This document shows positions 7,895 to 17,060 of a DNA stretch of 64,000 nt, in pieces. The position numbers and the translations under genes are program-made. Numbering within the stretch: position 1 is the stretch's first letter; the number at the start of each line of letters is the position of its first letter. Under the pieces are notes generated by a model. The model saw nothing but the letters and a program-made list of their open reading frames with translations. It was not told where the DNA came from and ran no database searches. The DNA is from Geodermatophilus obscurus (GTDB lineage: Bacteria > Actinomycetota > Actinomycetes > Mycobacteriales > Geodermatophilaceae): contig NZ_FOWE01000010.1 of assembly GCF_900115395.1 (NCBI RefSeq), positions 62,001 through 126,000 of the forward strand, given 5' to 3'.

Positions 7895-9956
7895 CTGACT
7901 CGAAGGCGTCGAGTAGTTCCTTAAGTCCGCGGGTTGCCCGCCGGAGGGCCGCCGCCTCAGTGTCGGTTCGGTCTCGATGGAGACGGCGCATGGTTGCCAA
8001 CTGTTCGGAAGTTGGCGTCCTGAACTCCAGCCGATATTGGTGTGCAACGACCTCGTTGAACTCGTGGGCAATAGTTTCCATGCCGTCGCCCCAGCCACTG
8101 ACGCGGATCCAAGCGCGGCTTCGTGTGAGTGCAGTGAAGAGCGTGTTGCGGCGCGTCAGCTGGTTGACGTGCCCGGACGCGTACTGAGCGTCGAGCGCGT
8201 ACACCATTGGCGCCTCGTTGCCCTTAGCCCGGTAAATGTGAGCTATGGCGACCGAGTCGCGAACGAACACCTCGTCGACGCTTGAGCTGACGCCCACCAG
8301 ATGGGAATCAATACCGTGCTGTAGGAGCGTACGTGCCAGCCGAGCGGCGCGACGCTTTGCTGTGTACGCGCTTGGCAACACGATCAAGATGTCGTCGTGG
8401 TCGAGTTCATCCTTTTTCAGATTCTCGGCTATCTGAGAGGCGACCCAGTCATCCTGCGCTAGCTCGTCCGCGAATGTCCGGAGCACGACCGCGTCGGTAG
8501 GCGTCAACAGCTGAGGAAAGTATTCGGGATAGCTGTCAGTCCGTCGTTGCAGGACGACGGCGCTGTCCGGCGTCATATCGCCGCGAACCGTCTCGTATCC
8601 GATATCCAGCCAAAGTGCCGGGTCGTCAAAGTGCTGCACTAAACCCTCTGGACGATATATGCCAAAGCCAAGCGCGTGCGCTGTCGCTAGTGTCCAGGGC
8701 GGGTTCCGATAACAAATTGGCAGCACAATGTCCCGCGCCGCTTCGCCCTCTCTGTTCTCGAGCGTAACGAGGCTGTCTCCCTCCGGAGTTGTCCCGAACA
8801 GCTCGTCGGTAGTCGGCATAGCCGTCTCTGAAAGACGCTGAAGCTCGTCGAATCCCCAGATGATCCGCTTAGGCTCCTTCGTGAATCGGTAAATCAGTTG
8901 AAAAAACTCCGGCGGAAGGTCCTGGGCCTCGTCGATCAGCACCGCATCGAATATGGGCTCAATCTGCCGATTCGCCGTAAGCGTTAGGAGTTCGCGACAG
9001 ACGCCTTGAAAGGCGTCGTCCATGCCGTACGTACTACGGGCATAGTTGAAGTCCCGTCGAACCGCGCCGATGGTGTCTGCGATGACCTGATAGACGCCCT
9101 CTCGCGCGCCAGAGCCCCAGGCGTGCATGATCTGCAAGTGATCATAATCCGGCAGGTCGTTGGTCTGTTCAAAAGAGAAGCGCGTAACCAGGCCAAGGAG
9201 TTGTTGGTAGAGGGCCCTGCTTTGGAATGTGACTACCACGCGCCAGTCGGGATGCTTCGCATGCAAGTAGGCAGCCTTGAGAGCAAGGACGACCGTCTTT
9301 CCAGAACCAGCTAGGCCACGGATTCGTTGGGCGCCCTCAGGGGTCTCGATTGCGGCTCGTTTCTGCCACCTGTCGAGATTGGCGATACCCTTCTCGATCT
9401 CTCGGAGGATTGCGCCTCTTGAACGGTCCTCCTTCACGGAGGCCCGCTTCTTCGCCGGCTTGATCGTCGTGACGCTTTGCAGGGCCGCCTGAAGGGCGGC
9501 GTAAACGTCCGTATCCAGCCCAGGGAGGGTCTGCACAACGTCGACAGCTTGATCAGGTGAGCAGTAGCGGCCCTCGGTGCCCACTGGCAGCTCTAGCGTA
9601 AGGGGCGAGGAGAGAAGGGTCACTGTCTCGAGGGGAAAGGCCAGCTGGCGCCCCGTCCGCAGCCTCGGATTGCGTCCCAGATGACTCTCTAGGACCGCGT
9701 ACAGCTTGTCCTGCTCCGCAATCAGACCGGTGAGCTGCTCCTGCGTCTGCGGGTAGACGTCAGCCACTTGAAATGCGACGAGCCCGTGATCGCGACTCAC
9801 GAGCATGGCGTCTACGGCGACACGTTCGTCTGCGGTAGACAGCACCGGGTAGCCGAGGTAGATGGTGCCTTCTTCGATTGCGGGATCGAGTGCCTCGGCG
9901 AGGCCCCGCGCAATATTGCGATGGCGACTTTCGCCGTACACGACTTCCAGAGTCAT
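7800..9956 (-). CDS. Superfamily 1 (UvrD/Rep-like) helicase with extra N-terminal domain
   Basis: The 718-residue protein has Walker A GLAGSGKT at 214-221, a QSRALY strand (motif Ia region), Walker B DEAQD at 342-346, WGFDELQRL following, and C-terminal motifs including AHIYRAKGNEAPMV and FTALTRSRAWIRVSGW, typical of SF1A helicases. The first 200 residues form a separate domain with a VDAMLVSRDHGLVAFQV stretch like the core of NERD/restriction-fold domains, but with Gln-Val where a nuclease would have Glu-x-Lys, so any nuclease activity is doubtful. It lies first in a two-gene unit with the DUF2290-like protein. The island setting suggests anti-phage action, comparable in architecture to other helicase-plus-partner systems. 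Confidence 0.82.
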   Translation of the reverse strand: MTLEVVYGESRHRNIARGLAEALDPAIEEGTIYLGYPVLSTADERVAVDAMLVSRDHGLVAFQVADVYPQTQEQLTGLIAEQDKLYAVLESHLGRNPRLRTGRQLAFPLETVTLLSSPLTLELPVGTEGRYCSPDQAVDVVQTLPGLDTDVYAALQAALQSVTTIKPAKKRASVKEDRSRGAILREIEKGIANLDRWQKRAAIETPEGAQRIRGLAGSGKTVVLALKAAYLHAKHPDWRVVVTFQSRALYQQLLGLVTRFSFEQTNDLPDYDHLQIMHAWGSGAREGVYQVIADTIGAVRRDFNYARSTYGMDDAFQGVCRELLTLTANRQIEPIFDAVLIDEAQDLPPEFFQLIYRFTKEPKRIIWGFDELQRLSETAMPTTDELFGTTPEGDSLVTLENREGEAARDIVLPICYRNPPWTLATAHALGFGIYRPEGLVQHFDDPALWLDIGYETVRGDMTPDSAVVLQRRTDSYPEYFPQLLTPTDAVVLRTFADELAQDDWVASQIAENLKKDELDHDDILIVLPSAYTAKRRAARLARTLLQHGIDSHLVGVSSSVDEVFVRDSVAIAHIYRAKGNEAPMVYALDAQYASGHVNQLTRRNTLFTALTRSRAWIRVSGWGDGMETIAHEFNEVVAHQYRLEFRTPTSEQLATMRRLHRDRTDTEAAALRRATRGLKELLDAFESGDIELRDLPPGLRSRLQNRLLDEGVDDGREF

Positions 9957-10853
9957 GCGTACCTCCGTCGCTCAGAGCGTGACCCGCCTGCCAGCCTAAG
10001 GGCCGAGCAAGCCGGCGCAGCCAAGTGTTCTGAGGTTTACAGGAAGGCTCAGGCGCTGCGCGCCTCTCGCCGACAGGTCGGTCCGTCGTCGAACGTGCGC
10101 ACGTGATCGCCACGGTCGGCGGAGCCGTGATGCGGTTGCTCGGTCATCCAACGTGGGCGCACTGGGGTGGACGCTAGTAGCTAAGCCTGGCGGGTCATCA
10201 AGATCAACCGCGTTGCCGGCAGAAACAACTGGCCTTGCGGCGCTAGGCTCACGACAGCACGCTCCGTGGTGCCGGTGCGGTCGCTGGGGCTTCCGCTTGC
10301 TCGCGCGTTCGAATCATGGTGGGGCGGCTGCTCGCACTGACTCCGCTCACCTCGGGCGGCGCTTGTCACCAGAATGCCCGCTTTCGACTCTGCTACATGC
10401 AACGCCGCTTCACCTTCGCTGGCCGCAGGGATCGCCTGCTCGGGCGAAGGCTTTGACCTGCGCAGACACCCCTCCTTCACGTCATCCCCGACATGATTTT
10501 GAGCTGCGCCCTGACCAGCGCCTAGAGTGTCTAGTGCGGCTTTGACCTGCAGGTTCAACATTGGCACCAGATGGCGCCGATCTGCCCCGTACGGCCCTTC
10601 TGCGGACTGGCTGCGGACTGCGGAAGTGAGCGGGCTCGGCCCCGTAGGACCGCTCGACGGCTTTCTGCCCGTGTCCCTGAAGGCGGCCTATGGGATACCT
10701 CCGAGGTGGCCGCCGCCGGCGTTCGCATTCCTGTAGCACCTCGTCGAAGGCCGGACAGACCCCAGCCTCGGTCCACTCCTGCGGCCCAAGGCTCGGCACC
10801 AAGACGGCGCGCCGTCACCGCCGGGGCCACCGCAGCCGAGCGGGCCGGGGACG
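9957..10853. other. 897-bp stretch without supported gene
   Basis: Several overlapping frames are open because of high GC, but none has a recognisable domain, consistent codon bias or a good start. It contains the 5' region of the minus-strand helicase gene and the upstream region of the GIY-YIG gene. Part of it may be decayed coding DNA. Confidence 0.45.
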
Positions 10854-11675
10854 ATGCCGCACATGTCTTCCCAGCCGCCGTCGCCAGCAGCGGGTCGCAT
10901 GCCGGCGCCCGCCACCACAAGCAATCCGGCAACCTCACCGCGAGACGAAGACCGGTCACTTGTGCAACCGCCTCCGGTGTCGGTGGCGCAGAAGTGGGGC
11001 TTCGGCATGGCCCCGGTGAAGCCGCCGGTGCAGCAGCGCCGGACGGCAGCCGTGGCCAGCCTGCTGTCCTTCTTCGCCAGTGACCTCGCCCCACGTGGGC
11101 GACTCGAGGAATTGCAGGAGCAGTTGGCCGAGGTCAAGGGCCTGTTCTCCCGAGCCCATCGGCAGGACCAGTGGGACTGGTTCACGGTTTGGCGCGCGCT
11201 GGGCCGACCCGGGCGCCGCCGCGCCCAGGAGTGCGCGCAGTCCCTCGGCCTGCTCCGCCGCGCCCTCGGCGCCGGCGAAGCGGGCGCCGCCCGGGACGCC
11301 GCCGACCGGTTAGCCGCCGCTGGTGGGCCCGCCAGCTTGCGCGCCTTCCTCGCCGGGCCGCAGCCGCTGACCGAGGGCTTGGGCTACCTGTACGTGCTCT
11401 CCACCCGGGAAAGCCCCCGGCTGCTCAAAATCGGGTACACCGAGCGCGCGGTCGAGGAGCGGGTCGCTGAGATCAACGCGGCCACAGGCGTGGTCATCCC
11501 CTACGGCGTCCGCGCAGTGTGGACCGTCCGCAACGCCCGCCGGGTCGAATCCAAAGTTCACCGCCTCCTGGCCGTCTGGCGCGTGCGGCCTGACCGGGAG
11601 TTCTTCGACATGGACTACCGCGATGCTCATCGGCTGATCAGCGACCATCTCCGCAGCGAGCGCGCCGAGCAGTGA
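10854..11675 (+). CDS. GIY-YIG (T5orf172/MUG113-like) domain protein
   Basis: The product has 273 residues. Its last 100 form a GIY-YIG-type module of the T5orf172 class: GYLYVL at 177-182, LLKIGYT at 190-196 in place of the YIG strand, VESKVH at 231-236 with a candidate metal-binding glutamate, and REFFDMD at 248-254. The N-terminal 60 residues are proline/serine-rich and probably disordered; residues 85-165 are helical. Such proteins are common in phages and mobile islands as homing-type or regulatory nucleases. No partner gene is adjacent. Catalytic competence is plausible but unproven. Confidence 0.72.
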   Translation: MPHMSSQPPSPAAGRMPAPATTSNPATSPRDEDRSLVQPPPVSVAQKWGFGMAPVKPPVQQRRTAAVASLLSFFASDLAPRGRLEELQEQLAEVKGLFSRAHRQDQWDWFTVWRALGRPGRRRAQECAQSLGLLRRALGAGEAGAARDAADRLAAAGGPASLRAFLAGPQPLTEGLGYLYVLSTRESPRLLKIGYTERAVEERVAEINAATGVVIPYGVRAVWTVRNARRVESKVHRLLAVWRVRPDREFFDMDYRDAHRLISDHLRSERAEQ

Positions 11676-11771
11676 TCGTGCCCGTGGCCTCGGAGTGCGT
11701 GGAGTTCTCGGGTCGGCTTGGCCGGTGGGCGCCGGCGCAAGAACACCGACACCCACCGGCCGAGCGCCAGA

Positions 11772-12032
11772 TCACAGCACCTGACAGAGCGCCACAACCG
11801 CCGCAATGGCCGACCCGGCTGCGCCGGTAATGGTGGCCGCGAGCATCGCAACGTCCCGGCGCCGCCAGGCACGCTGCCGGTGCACGGACCGCACCGCCGC
11901 GGCCCGCCGGGCACGAGCGGTGGCGTCGTCCCGTGCAGCACCGAGCTCCTCGCTGTGGCGGGCGTGCTGCCAGCCGCGCAGCTCGGCGGCAGTCCACGGG
12001 CGAGTCAACGGAGGAGTCCCATCGGTGGTCAT
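11772..12032 (-). CDS. Small single-pass membrane protein (86 aa)
   Basis: The ATG at 12032 gives 86 residues: a soluble, arginine-rich N-terminal two thirds (TRARRAAAV and RQRAWRRRDV motifs) followed by one hydrophobic segment at about 61-86, reaching the C-terminus, so it is probably tail-anchored. The positive residues just before the segment predict a cytosolic N-terminus. It is transcribed convergently with the GIY-YIG gene. I do not recognise the family. Codon bias looks genuine; an upstream-extended frame exists but lacks coding character. Confidence 0.5.
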   Translation of the reverse strand: MTTDGTPPLTRPWTAAELRGWQHARHSEELGAARDDATARARRAAAVRSVHRQRAWRRRDVAMLAATITGAAGSAIAAVVALCQVL

Positions 12033-12407
12033 GCCGGGCAGCGTGGCAACGGCGCGCCCTTTACGTCGCGGGCTGAGCGAAACTCGATAGCAGCAATTCG
12101 GAGCACGGCCCGGTGATGAAGCCGTTGGGCGAGCAACCGCGATGATAGTGATCGAGAGACGTCGGTCCGGCCGACGCCGCTTGGGAAGTGAAACTGACGA
12201 GACCTGCGGGGCCGCTGTCAACGCCGGTCCGGCCAGAACTCGTCGAGTATCTCGCGAGCCATCTCGTCCGCCGTAGCCCGGATCTCCCACGGTCCACGAC
12301 AGCCACGAGGCGCGCCGTCCGGTACCGGGTACCGTGCCCAGCCGTGGCAGCTATGGGCGCCATCATGATTAACCGTGTCGCGTTGGAGTTGGCCGGTGCA
12401 AATCCGC
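12033..12407. other. Gap with possible small minus-strand frame
   Basis: A 63-codon minus frame (12218-12409) ends with a plausible helix (IRATADEMAREILDEFWP) and could be a real small gene or the tail of a broken one. Nothing else is supported. The upstream region of the PD-(D/E)XK gene lies here. Confidence 0.3.
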
Positions 12408-13928
12408 ATGGCCCCGGGGGTGAGGTACGGGCCCGGGCTGAAGGCAACGCCCTATCGGGAGTTCGAGCGCCGGGTCCGGCGCTACCCGAGGACGGCGCTC
12501 CTCCGGCGATGCGCAGCGACGTCAGCCGCACTGGAGCAGGTGTGGGCCGAGCGGCAACCGTCGCTACACATGAGCGTGCAGCCCTGGAGCCTGGCTGGGG
12601 TGGCTCGAACCTGCCTCGCGGCCGGGACGGAGGACCGCACCGCGAACGTTTCGGACAACACCGTCGCCTCGCTGTGCTCCCAATTCGTCAACGTCGGTGA
12701 CCCCGACGTCGCAGTCGGCCTTGGCATCGAGCGCGTGATCACCAAGATGGCCTTCGAGCAGTTCGCCAGCCAGTACTCGGTGATGGAGAACCTGGCCCGA
12801 AGCGGGGCGCTTCTGCTTGATCATGCTGACGGCGTCCCAGGAGCCCCGCGCGCCCAGGACTGGATCGACCTCCTCGGCGTCGACCTGGAGCAGTACCTGC
12901 GGCTTGGGTTCGCCGCCTTCGTCGCCATGGTCGAGAACGGTGGCTCGGTGTCCCGCGAGTTGCTCCTCGACAAGCGCGTCGCGCCGGCTTTCGCCCCGGT
13001 CGCGCCCGCGGAGGCACTCGCCGTGCTCGACCGGCACTTTGTGGCTCCGCTGGACCGGCTGCGTGGACAAGCCCGAGATGCGGAGGCATCGGGGCGCGAG
13101 AAATGGTCCTGGAACCCCCTCTCCGCCACCCCGCTGGTGAAGATCGGCGGAGACCTCGTCGCCCCTGCAGCACACCTCATCCTGGACAAGATCACGACCA
13201 CGGGGCTGTACTACACGGCAGCCCCGGCCTGGGGATCGCGGTTCACCGATGCACTCGGCACGATGTTCGAGAGGTACGTCGGCACACAACTCCGGCTGCT
13301 GACGCAGGCCGTGCTGCATCCCGAGATCGTTTACGGCCCGAACGGGGAGAAGGGCTGTGACTACCTGCTCATCTTCGACGAGGTGGTCCTGCTTGTAGAG
13401 GTCAAGACGCTGCGTCCGACCGTCCTCGTGCGCACCGGGCAGGACGACGGGGAGGCTGAGCTGACCAAGCGGATCGGGCACGCGCGGGACCAGCTCATCC
13501 GGACTGCCCAGCTTGTACGTGAACGTCACCCCGCCTTCGCGGCGATTCCGGATGATCGGCCCACGGTGGGGCTGATCGTGACGCTGGAGCCGTTTCATCT
13601 GCACCAGACTGGCCGGGCCGAGCAGTTGCTGATCAGTGCAGAGCTGGCTGTTGGTGCGGCGTGGGCTCATGATCTTGAGGGCACCGTGGCTGTCCTGGCC
13701 GAAGTGGAGGACGCGGGCGCGCGGCTGCTGAGGGTGCTGGGTGCCTCTGACCCGTGGCGGCGACACCTGCGTGAGGCGGCCGACGGCCTGCCGGATGCGG
13801 CGAATCCCATCCTCGACACTGCCTACGAGCGCTGGAGCGCCATGCCGCAGGACGCCGTTCAGCAGGCATGGGACAGCGATTCAGCTTCGGCGCACGGGCG
13901 CGGGGTCGTGCCTGACAGCGGTTTCTGA
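12408..13928 (+). CDS. Putative PD-(D/E)XK nuclease, otherwise unknown
   Basis: The 506-residue product (ATG at 12408; an in-frame GTG at 12375 would add 11 residues) contains a restriction-fold signature in its second half: a helix FERYVGTQLRLL, then GCDYLLIF with Asp318, and LLVEVKTLRP with Glu331 and Lys333, i.e. the D...ExK core. Residues 1-250 are mostly helical and match nothing I know. A helical C-terminal tail follows the nuclease core. It is convergent with the unknown gene at 13971-14576 across 42 bp. On an island rich in defence-like genes a restriction role is likely, but the target is unknown. Confidence 0.62.
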   Translation: MAPGVRYGPGLKATPYREFERRVRRYPRTALLRRCAATSAALEQVWAERQPSLHMSVQPWSLAGVARTCLAAGTEDRTANVSDNTVASLCSQFVNVGDPDVAVGLGIERVITKMAFEQFASQYSVMENLARSGALLLDHADGVPGAPRAQDWIDLLGVDLEQYLRLGFAAFVAMVENGGSVSRELLLDKRVAPAFAPVAPAEALAVLDRHFVAPLDRLRGQARDAEASGREKWSWNPLSATPLVKIGGDLVAPAAHLILDKITTTGLYYTAAPAWGSRFTDALGTMFERYVGTQLRLLTQAVLHPEIVYGPNGEKGCDYLLIFDEVVLLVEVKTLRPTVLVRTGQDDGEAELTKRIGHARDQLIRTAQLVRERHPAFAAIPDDRPTVGLIVTLEPFHLHQTGRAEQLLISAELAVGAAWAHDLEGTVAVLAEVEDAGARLLRVLGASDPWRRHLREAADGLPDAANPILDTAYERWSAMPQDAVQQAWDSDSASAHGRGVVPDSGF

Positions 13929-13970
13929 GTTGCCTCCGTCGCCCCCGTCGCCTCCGTCGCCTTCGTGGGC

Positions 13971-14576
13971 CTACCGGGGCGACTCCTGTAAGTCGTCGTC
14001 GGCGCTCGACCACGGCAGTTCTTGGTGGCGCACGTCCACGCCGGCCATGTCGTACAACTCTCGCTCACCGCGCTCGTTCATCCGGAACTCAACGTGAACG
14101 ATGTCCTCGTAGGCAACCCTGCGGAACGCCTCGATGAGGTCGGCGAGGCCAACCCAATAGACCGCCCTGCGCCGCTCGCGGTCCGAGGCCACAAAAACGC
14201 CGTCCAAGGCCGAGCCATCATCGCCAGCGGCCAGTACAAACACGTAGCTGTGGATGAATTGGTTGCATAGTTCCCGGAGCGTGAGGGTCGTCGTGGTGAC
14301 GTCCTCGAAGTCGTAAGCCCCGAGGTCGTCGGTCCTCAGGATGTCCGGTGTCTGACCGATGAGCTGATGTCGCTGCACCGGGATGGGCGACGTTGCGACC
14401 TTCTCCGAGACCTTGCGAGCCTCATGCAGTTTCCGAACCGCGTATGCACTCACCATGACATCGCGCTCGACCAGGAAGCTGGTCTGCTGGGTCCAGCGCC
14501 GCTGTGTCCGCCGCTTCTCCAGCCGGTCGGCCACCTGCGCCAGTTCGTGCCGCCAGGGGCCGGACTCCCAGATCAC
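13971..14576 (-). CDS. Unknown 201-aa protein
   Basis: Coding bias is good and the frame is open from an ATG at 14576. No motif is recognisable. The first 60 residues are charged and helical, with a possible coiled coil; the middle (TLTLRELCNQFIHSYVFVLA) is more hydrophobic but not clearly membrane-spanning; the C-terminus is acidic (SSADDDLQE). It faces the nuclease-like gene tail to tail. Function is not assigned. Confidence 0.55.
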   Translation of the reverse strand: MIWESGPWRHELAQVADRLEKRRTQRRWTQQTSFLVERDVMVSAYAVRKLHEARKVSEKVATSPIPVQRHQLIGQTPDILRTDDLGAYDFEDVTTTTLTLRELCNQFIHSYVFVLAAGDDGSALDGVFVASDRERRRAVYWVGLADLIEAFRRVAYEDIVHVEFRMNERGERELYDMAGVDVRHQELPWSSADDDLQESPR

Positions 14577-14928
14577 CCGCGCAGGCTAGTTCCCCCGCAC
14601 GTGGTCCCGACGCCCTAGCCCGCGCCGCCGACTCCGGCTCGAAGCCAACCCAGCGGGGCGCGCAGCCGAGCGAGCGTCAGGGCGCCCTCGCCTCGCGCAC
14701 CGACGCGGCGCGCGCAACTCATGGTCGGGTTCGTCATCGAAACGGGCCGCCTGCTCGTGCCAGTACCCGATCGCCTCCACCGGGTCATGGTCCCCTCGCC
14801 ACGCTGGTTACCCGCGCTCGCGGCAGCACAAGAGAAGGCCTCGGGTCCAGGCGACACACCTCATGCACTCGGCGGCCTCGTCATTCGTGGTGACGAGTTG
14901 CCGGAGGCTCGTCAGCACCGTCGTGGAC
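14577..14928. other. Gap with possible gene remnant
   Basis: A minus-strand stretch around 14700-14780 has coding-like third positions (EAIGYWHEQAARFDDEP) but loses its frame within about 25 codons. It may be a remnant. No intact gene is visible. Confidence 0.35.
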
Positions 14929-15435
14929 ATGGGAAACAGCGGGAGCCCTGAGTACCAAGCTCGACAGCGTGAACATGGGCGGCGACGGCGGGAGCAGGAG
15001 TGCCGGCGCCGTCGACGAGTCGAGCAGCCGCCGGCCACCAAGGCCGCAAGGGCGCCCGACGGTGAGGTGGCCGGTCGCGAGCGACGCGCCGCCGCGCGAG
15101 CCTGTGGATGGTGCGGTGGGCCGATCACCCCGAAGAGCCGTGGACCGATCCCCAAGTGGTGCTCGCCCACCTGCCGGCACCGCGCCTGGGAGCAGAAGCG
15201 CGCCGCGGCGTCTTTCCGGACACCGGTCCAGGTTGTCGAGAGGCTCGTGCAGGTCCGCGTCCCCCTCGCCCCAACGCGGCGGGATTGGCCGAGGCTCCTC
15301 GAGGAGCTCGCCGACCAGCTCAACGACGGGCGCGTCTACGACCGCGACCTGTCGGGTCTCGCGCGGCAACTAGAAGTGGTGCTGCAGGCTTGCCGGCGGC
15401 GCGCACACCTGACCGGCGCTCCCAACGTGTACTGA
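14929..15435 (+). CDS. Small zinc-finger protein of the island
   Basis: Starting at ATG 14929 (MGNSGSPEYQ), the 168-residue product has a very basic N-terminal region with runs of Arg, then a CxxC...CxxxC knuckle: ACGWCGGPI followed by KWCSPTCRHRAWEQ, consistent with a zinc-binding, nucleic-acid-associating finger seen in integrative-element and phage proteins. The C-terminal 60 residues are helical. An upstream start at 14863 exists but its extension lacks coding bias. The gene precedes xis and int and reads the same way, so it may belong to the element's control module. Confidence 0.62.
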   Translation: MGNSGSPEYQARQREHGRRRREQECRRRRRVEQPPATKAARAPDGEVAGRERRAAARACGWCGGPITPKSRGPIPKWCSPTCRHRAWEQKRAAASFRTPVQVVERLVQVRVPLAPTRRDWPRLLEELADQLNDGRVYDRDLSGLARQLEVVLQACRRRAHLTGAPNVY

Positions 15436-15547
15436 GCCCGGTGTTCAGCAGGACCCACACTCATCGGGTCAGAGGATCACGCGGCGAGACGGCAGACAGG
15501 AGGGACGACCGGAGGCGCACCGGAGGACGTCGGCGAGGCTCGAGGAC

Positions 15548-15763
15548 ATGACGAGGCGAGCGGCGCAGGATGAGGCTCTTGACCGCGGCCCGCTGCTGAC
15601 CGTCGCGCAGGCCGGCGAGTACCTCGGCACCGGCGAACGGTTCATTCGCCGGCTCATCACGGAGCGCCGCATCGCCTATGTCAAAGTCGGCAAGTATGTG
15701 CGCCTGGAGCGCTCGGCGCTAGACGCCCTTGTGGACGCCGGCCGAGTCCACAGCCAGCGCTGA
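15548..15763 (+). CDS. Excisionase-like MerR-type HTH protein (Xis)
   Basis: The 71-residue protein has the compact winged-helix of the excisionase/DNA-binding family: LLTVAQAGEYLGTG at 16-29 (first helices), RFIRRLITERRIAYVKVG at 31-48 (recognition helix and turn) and YVRLERSALDALV at 50-62. It lies 41 bp upstream of the integrase in the same direction, the usual actinobacterial arrangement. It would bend or mark attL/attR DNA to favour excision. The TGGGTCAC repeats near both ends are candidate binding sites, which I infer only from position. Confidence 0.82.
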   Translation: MTRRAAQDEALDRGPLLTVAQAGEYLGTGERFIRRLITERRIAYVKVGKYVRLERSALDALVDAGRVHSQR

Positions 15764-15804
15764 TCGGCGAAGACGCCCGCTGCATCGGCCGCCAGGGTCG
15801 CAAC

Positions 15805-16935
15805 GTGACCAAGCGGACGTTCGGCACCGTCGATGAGCTTCCGAGCGGTCGCTATCGCGCTCGGTATCGCGGGCCCGACGGTCGGCGGCACGCCAAGGTC
15901 TTCAGTACCAAGGCAGATGCCTGGGCCTGGCTCGCCACTCAGCAGACGGACCTGCTCCGGAAGAGCTGGCGCGCTCCGACCGCCAGCCGCAGGACGGTGG
16001 GCGACTACGCCGAGGACTACCTCGCCCGCAACGACCTGCGCGAGAGCACCCGCGTCCTCTACGCGGGCCTGTGGCGGCACCACCTCGCTGAGCCGTGGGA
16101 GCACGTCCCCGTCGACGAGGTCACCCCCGCCGCCGTCCGCTCTTGGCACGCCAAGGCCGGCCGGACGACCGGCTCGACGGCACTGGCGCAGGCGTACCGG
16201 CTCCTGCGCGCCCTCCTCAACGTCGCAGTCGCCGACGAGGCCATCGCCTCCAACCCCTGCCGGCTGCGCGGCGCCGGTACGCCCAAGGCCTCCCGGCCGT
16301 CCCGCGCACTCACCGCGGCCGAGGCTCTGCAACTTGCCGAGCAACTGGGGAAGGACCGGAGAACCGAGCGCTACTGCGCCCTGCTGCTCGTCCTCGCCTT
16401 CGGCGGGCTCCGGTTCGGAGAAGCCACCGCACTACGCCGGTCCGACGTCCTGTCTGGTGGCCGGTTGCGCGTCGAGCGCTCGGTCCGACGCGTCGGCGGA
16501 CGGTGGGTGGTTGGCGAGCCCAAGACCGACGCGGGCCATCGCACGGTGACCCTCCCCGCCGCGATCGCGGCCGTACTGGAGGAGCACCTGGAGAGGCACA
16601 TCGCCGCTGCTCCGGACACTCTCCTGTTCGCCACCAGTTCCGGCGGCTACCTCGCCCGCAGCAACTGGAACTCGACCTTCCGGCGAGCCGCCGACGCCAT
16701 CGGCTTACCGGCGGTCCGTCCGCACGAGCTCCGCCACACCGGCGCCACCCTGGCCGCTGCCACCGGAGCGACCACCAAGGAACTGATGCGCCGGCTCGGT
16801 CACTCCTCCCCCGCCGCGGCCCTGCTCTACCAGCACGCCGCCGACGACCGCGACGCCGAGATCGCCCGTGCCCTCGACGCCATGCTGGGTGCAGCTACCG
16901 GGACCTCGGAGGACCATCCGGACCGGGACGACTAA
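15805..16935 (+). CDS. int: Tyrosine recombinase / integrase
   Basis: The 376-residue integrase has an N-terminal AP2-like arm-binding domain (GRYRARYRGPDGRRH), a SAM-like core-binding domain (about 60-155) and the catalytic domain. The full active site is visible: Arg203 in FGGLRFGEA, Lys240 in GEPKTDAGH, His307 and Arg310 in HELRHTG, His333 in LGHSS and nucleophile Tyr342 in LLYQHA. The length is normal, so it looks functional. It ends 125 bp before attR and is transcribed toward it. It should catalyse recombination between attP and the tRNA-Gly attB. Confidence 0.93.
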   Translation: MTKRTFGTVDELPSGRYRARYRGPDGRRHAKVFSTKADAWAWLATQQTDLLRKSWRAPTASRRTVGDYAEDYLARNDLRESTRVLYAGLWRHHLAEPWEHVPVDEVTPAAVRSWHAKAGRTTGSTALAQAYRLLRALLNVAVADEAIASNPCRLRGAGTPKASRPSRALTAAEALQLAEQLGKDRRTERYCALLLVLAFGGLRFGEATALRRSDVLSGGRLRVERSVRRVGGRWVVGEPKTDAGHRTVTLPAAIAAVLEEHLERHIAAAPDTLLFATSSGGYLARSNWNSTFRRAADAIGLPAVRPHELRHTGATLAAATGATTKELMRRLGHSSPAAALLYQHAADDRDAEIARALDAMLGAATGTSEDHPDRDD

Positions 16936-16950
16936 CGCGCCCGAGGCGCG

Positions 16951-17000
16951 GTGGGTCACGCGTGGGTCACGTCCGGCCGCTGGGTCACATGTGGGTCACG
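16951..17000. repeat. Four TGGGTCAC direct repeats at right island end
   Basis: GTGGGTCAC starts at 16951 and 16962, TGGGTCAC at 16981 and GTGGGTCAC at 16991, all in the same orientation between the integrase stop and attR. The same octamer occurs beside attL. Clustering of an 8-mer at both ends of the element and the absence of obvious clusters elsewhere argue for integrase or excisionase binding. Confidence 0.7.
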
Positions 17001-17060
17001 AGCCCACATCAGGGGTTCGAAATGGGACGCTGACCAGCACAGACAGGGTCACAAGATCCC

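Noticed and set aside
10181..10567. Several 100-180-codon frames between the helicase and GIY-YIG genes
   Set aside because: Frames overlap on both strands, none with coherent codon bias or recognisable motif.
15676..16344. A 222-codon minus-strand frame over xis-int
   Set aside because: Antisense to the integrase with its complete catalytic set.
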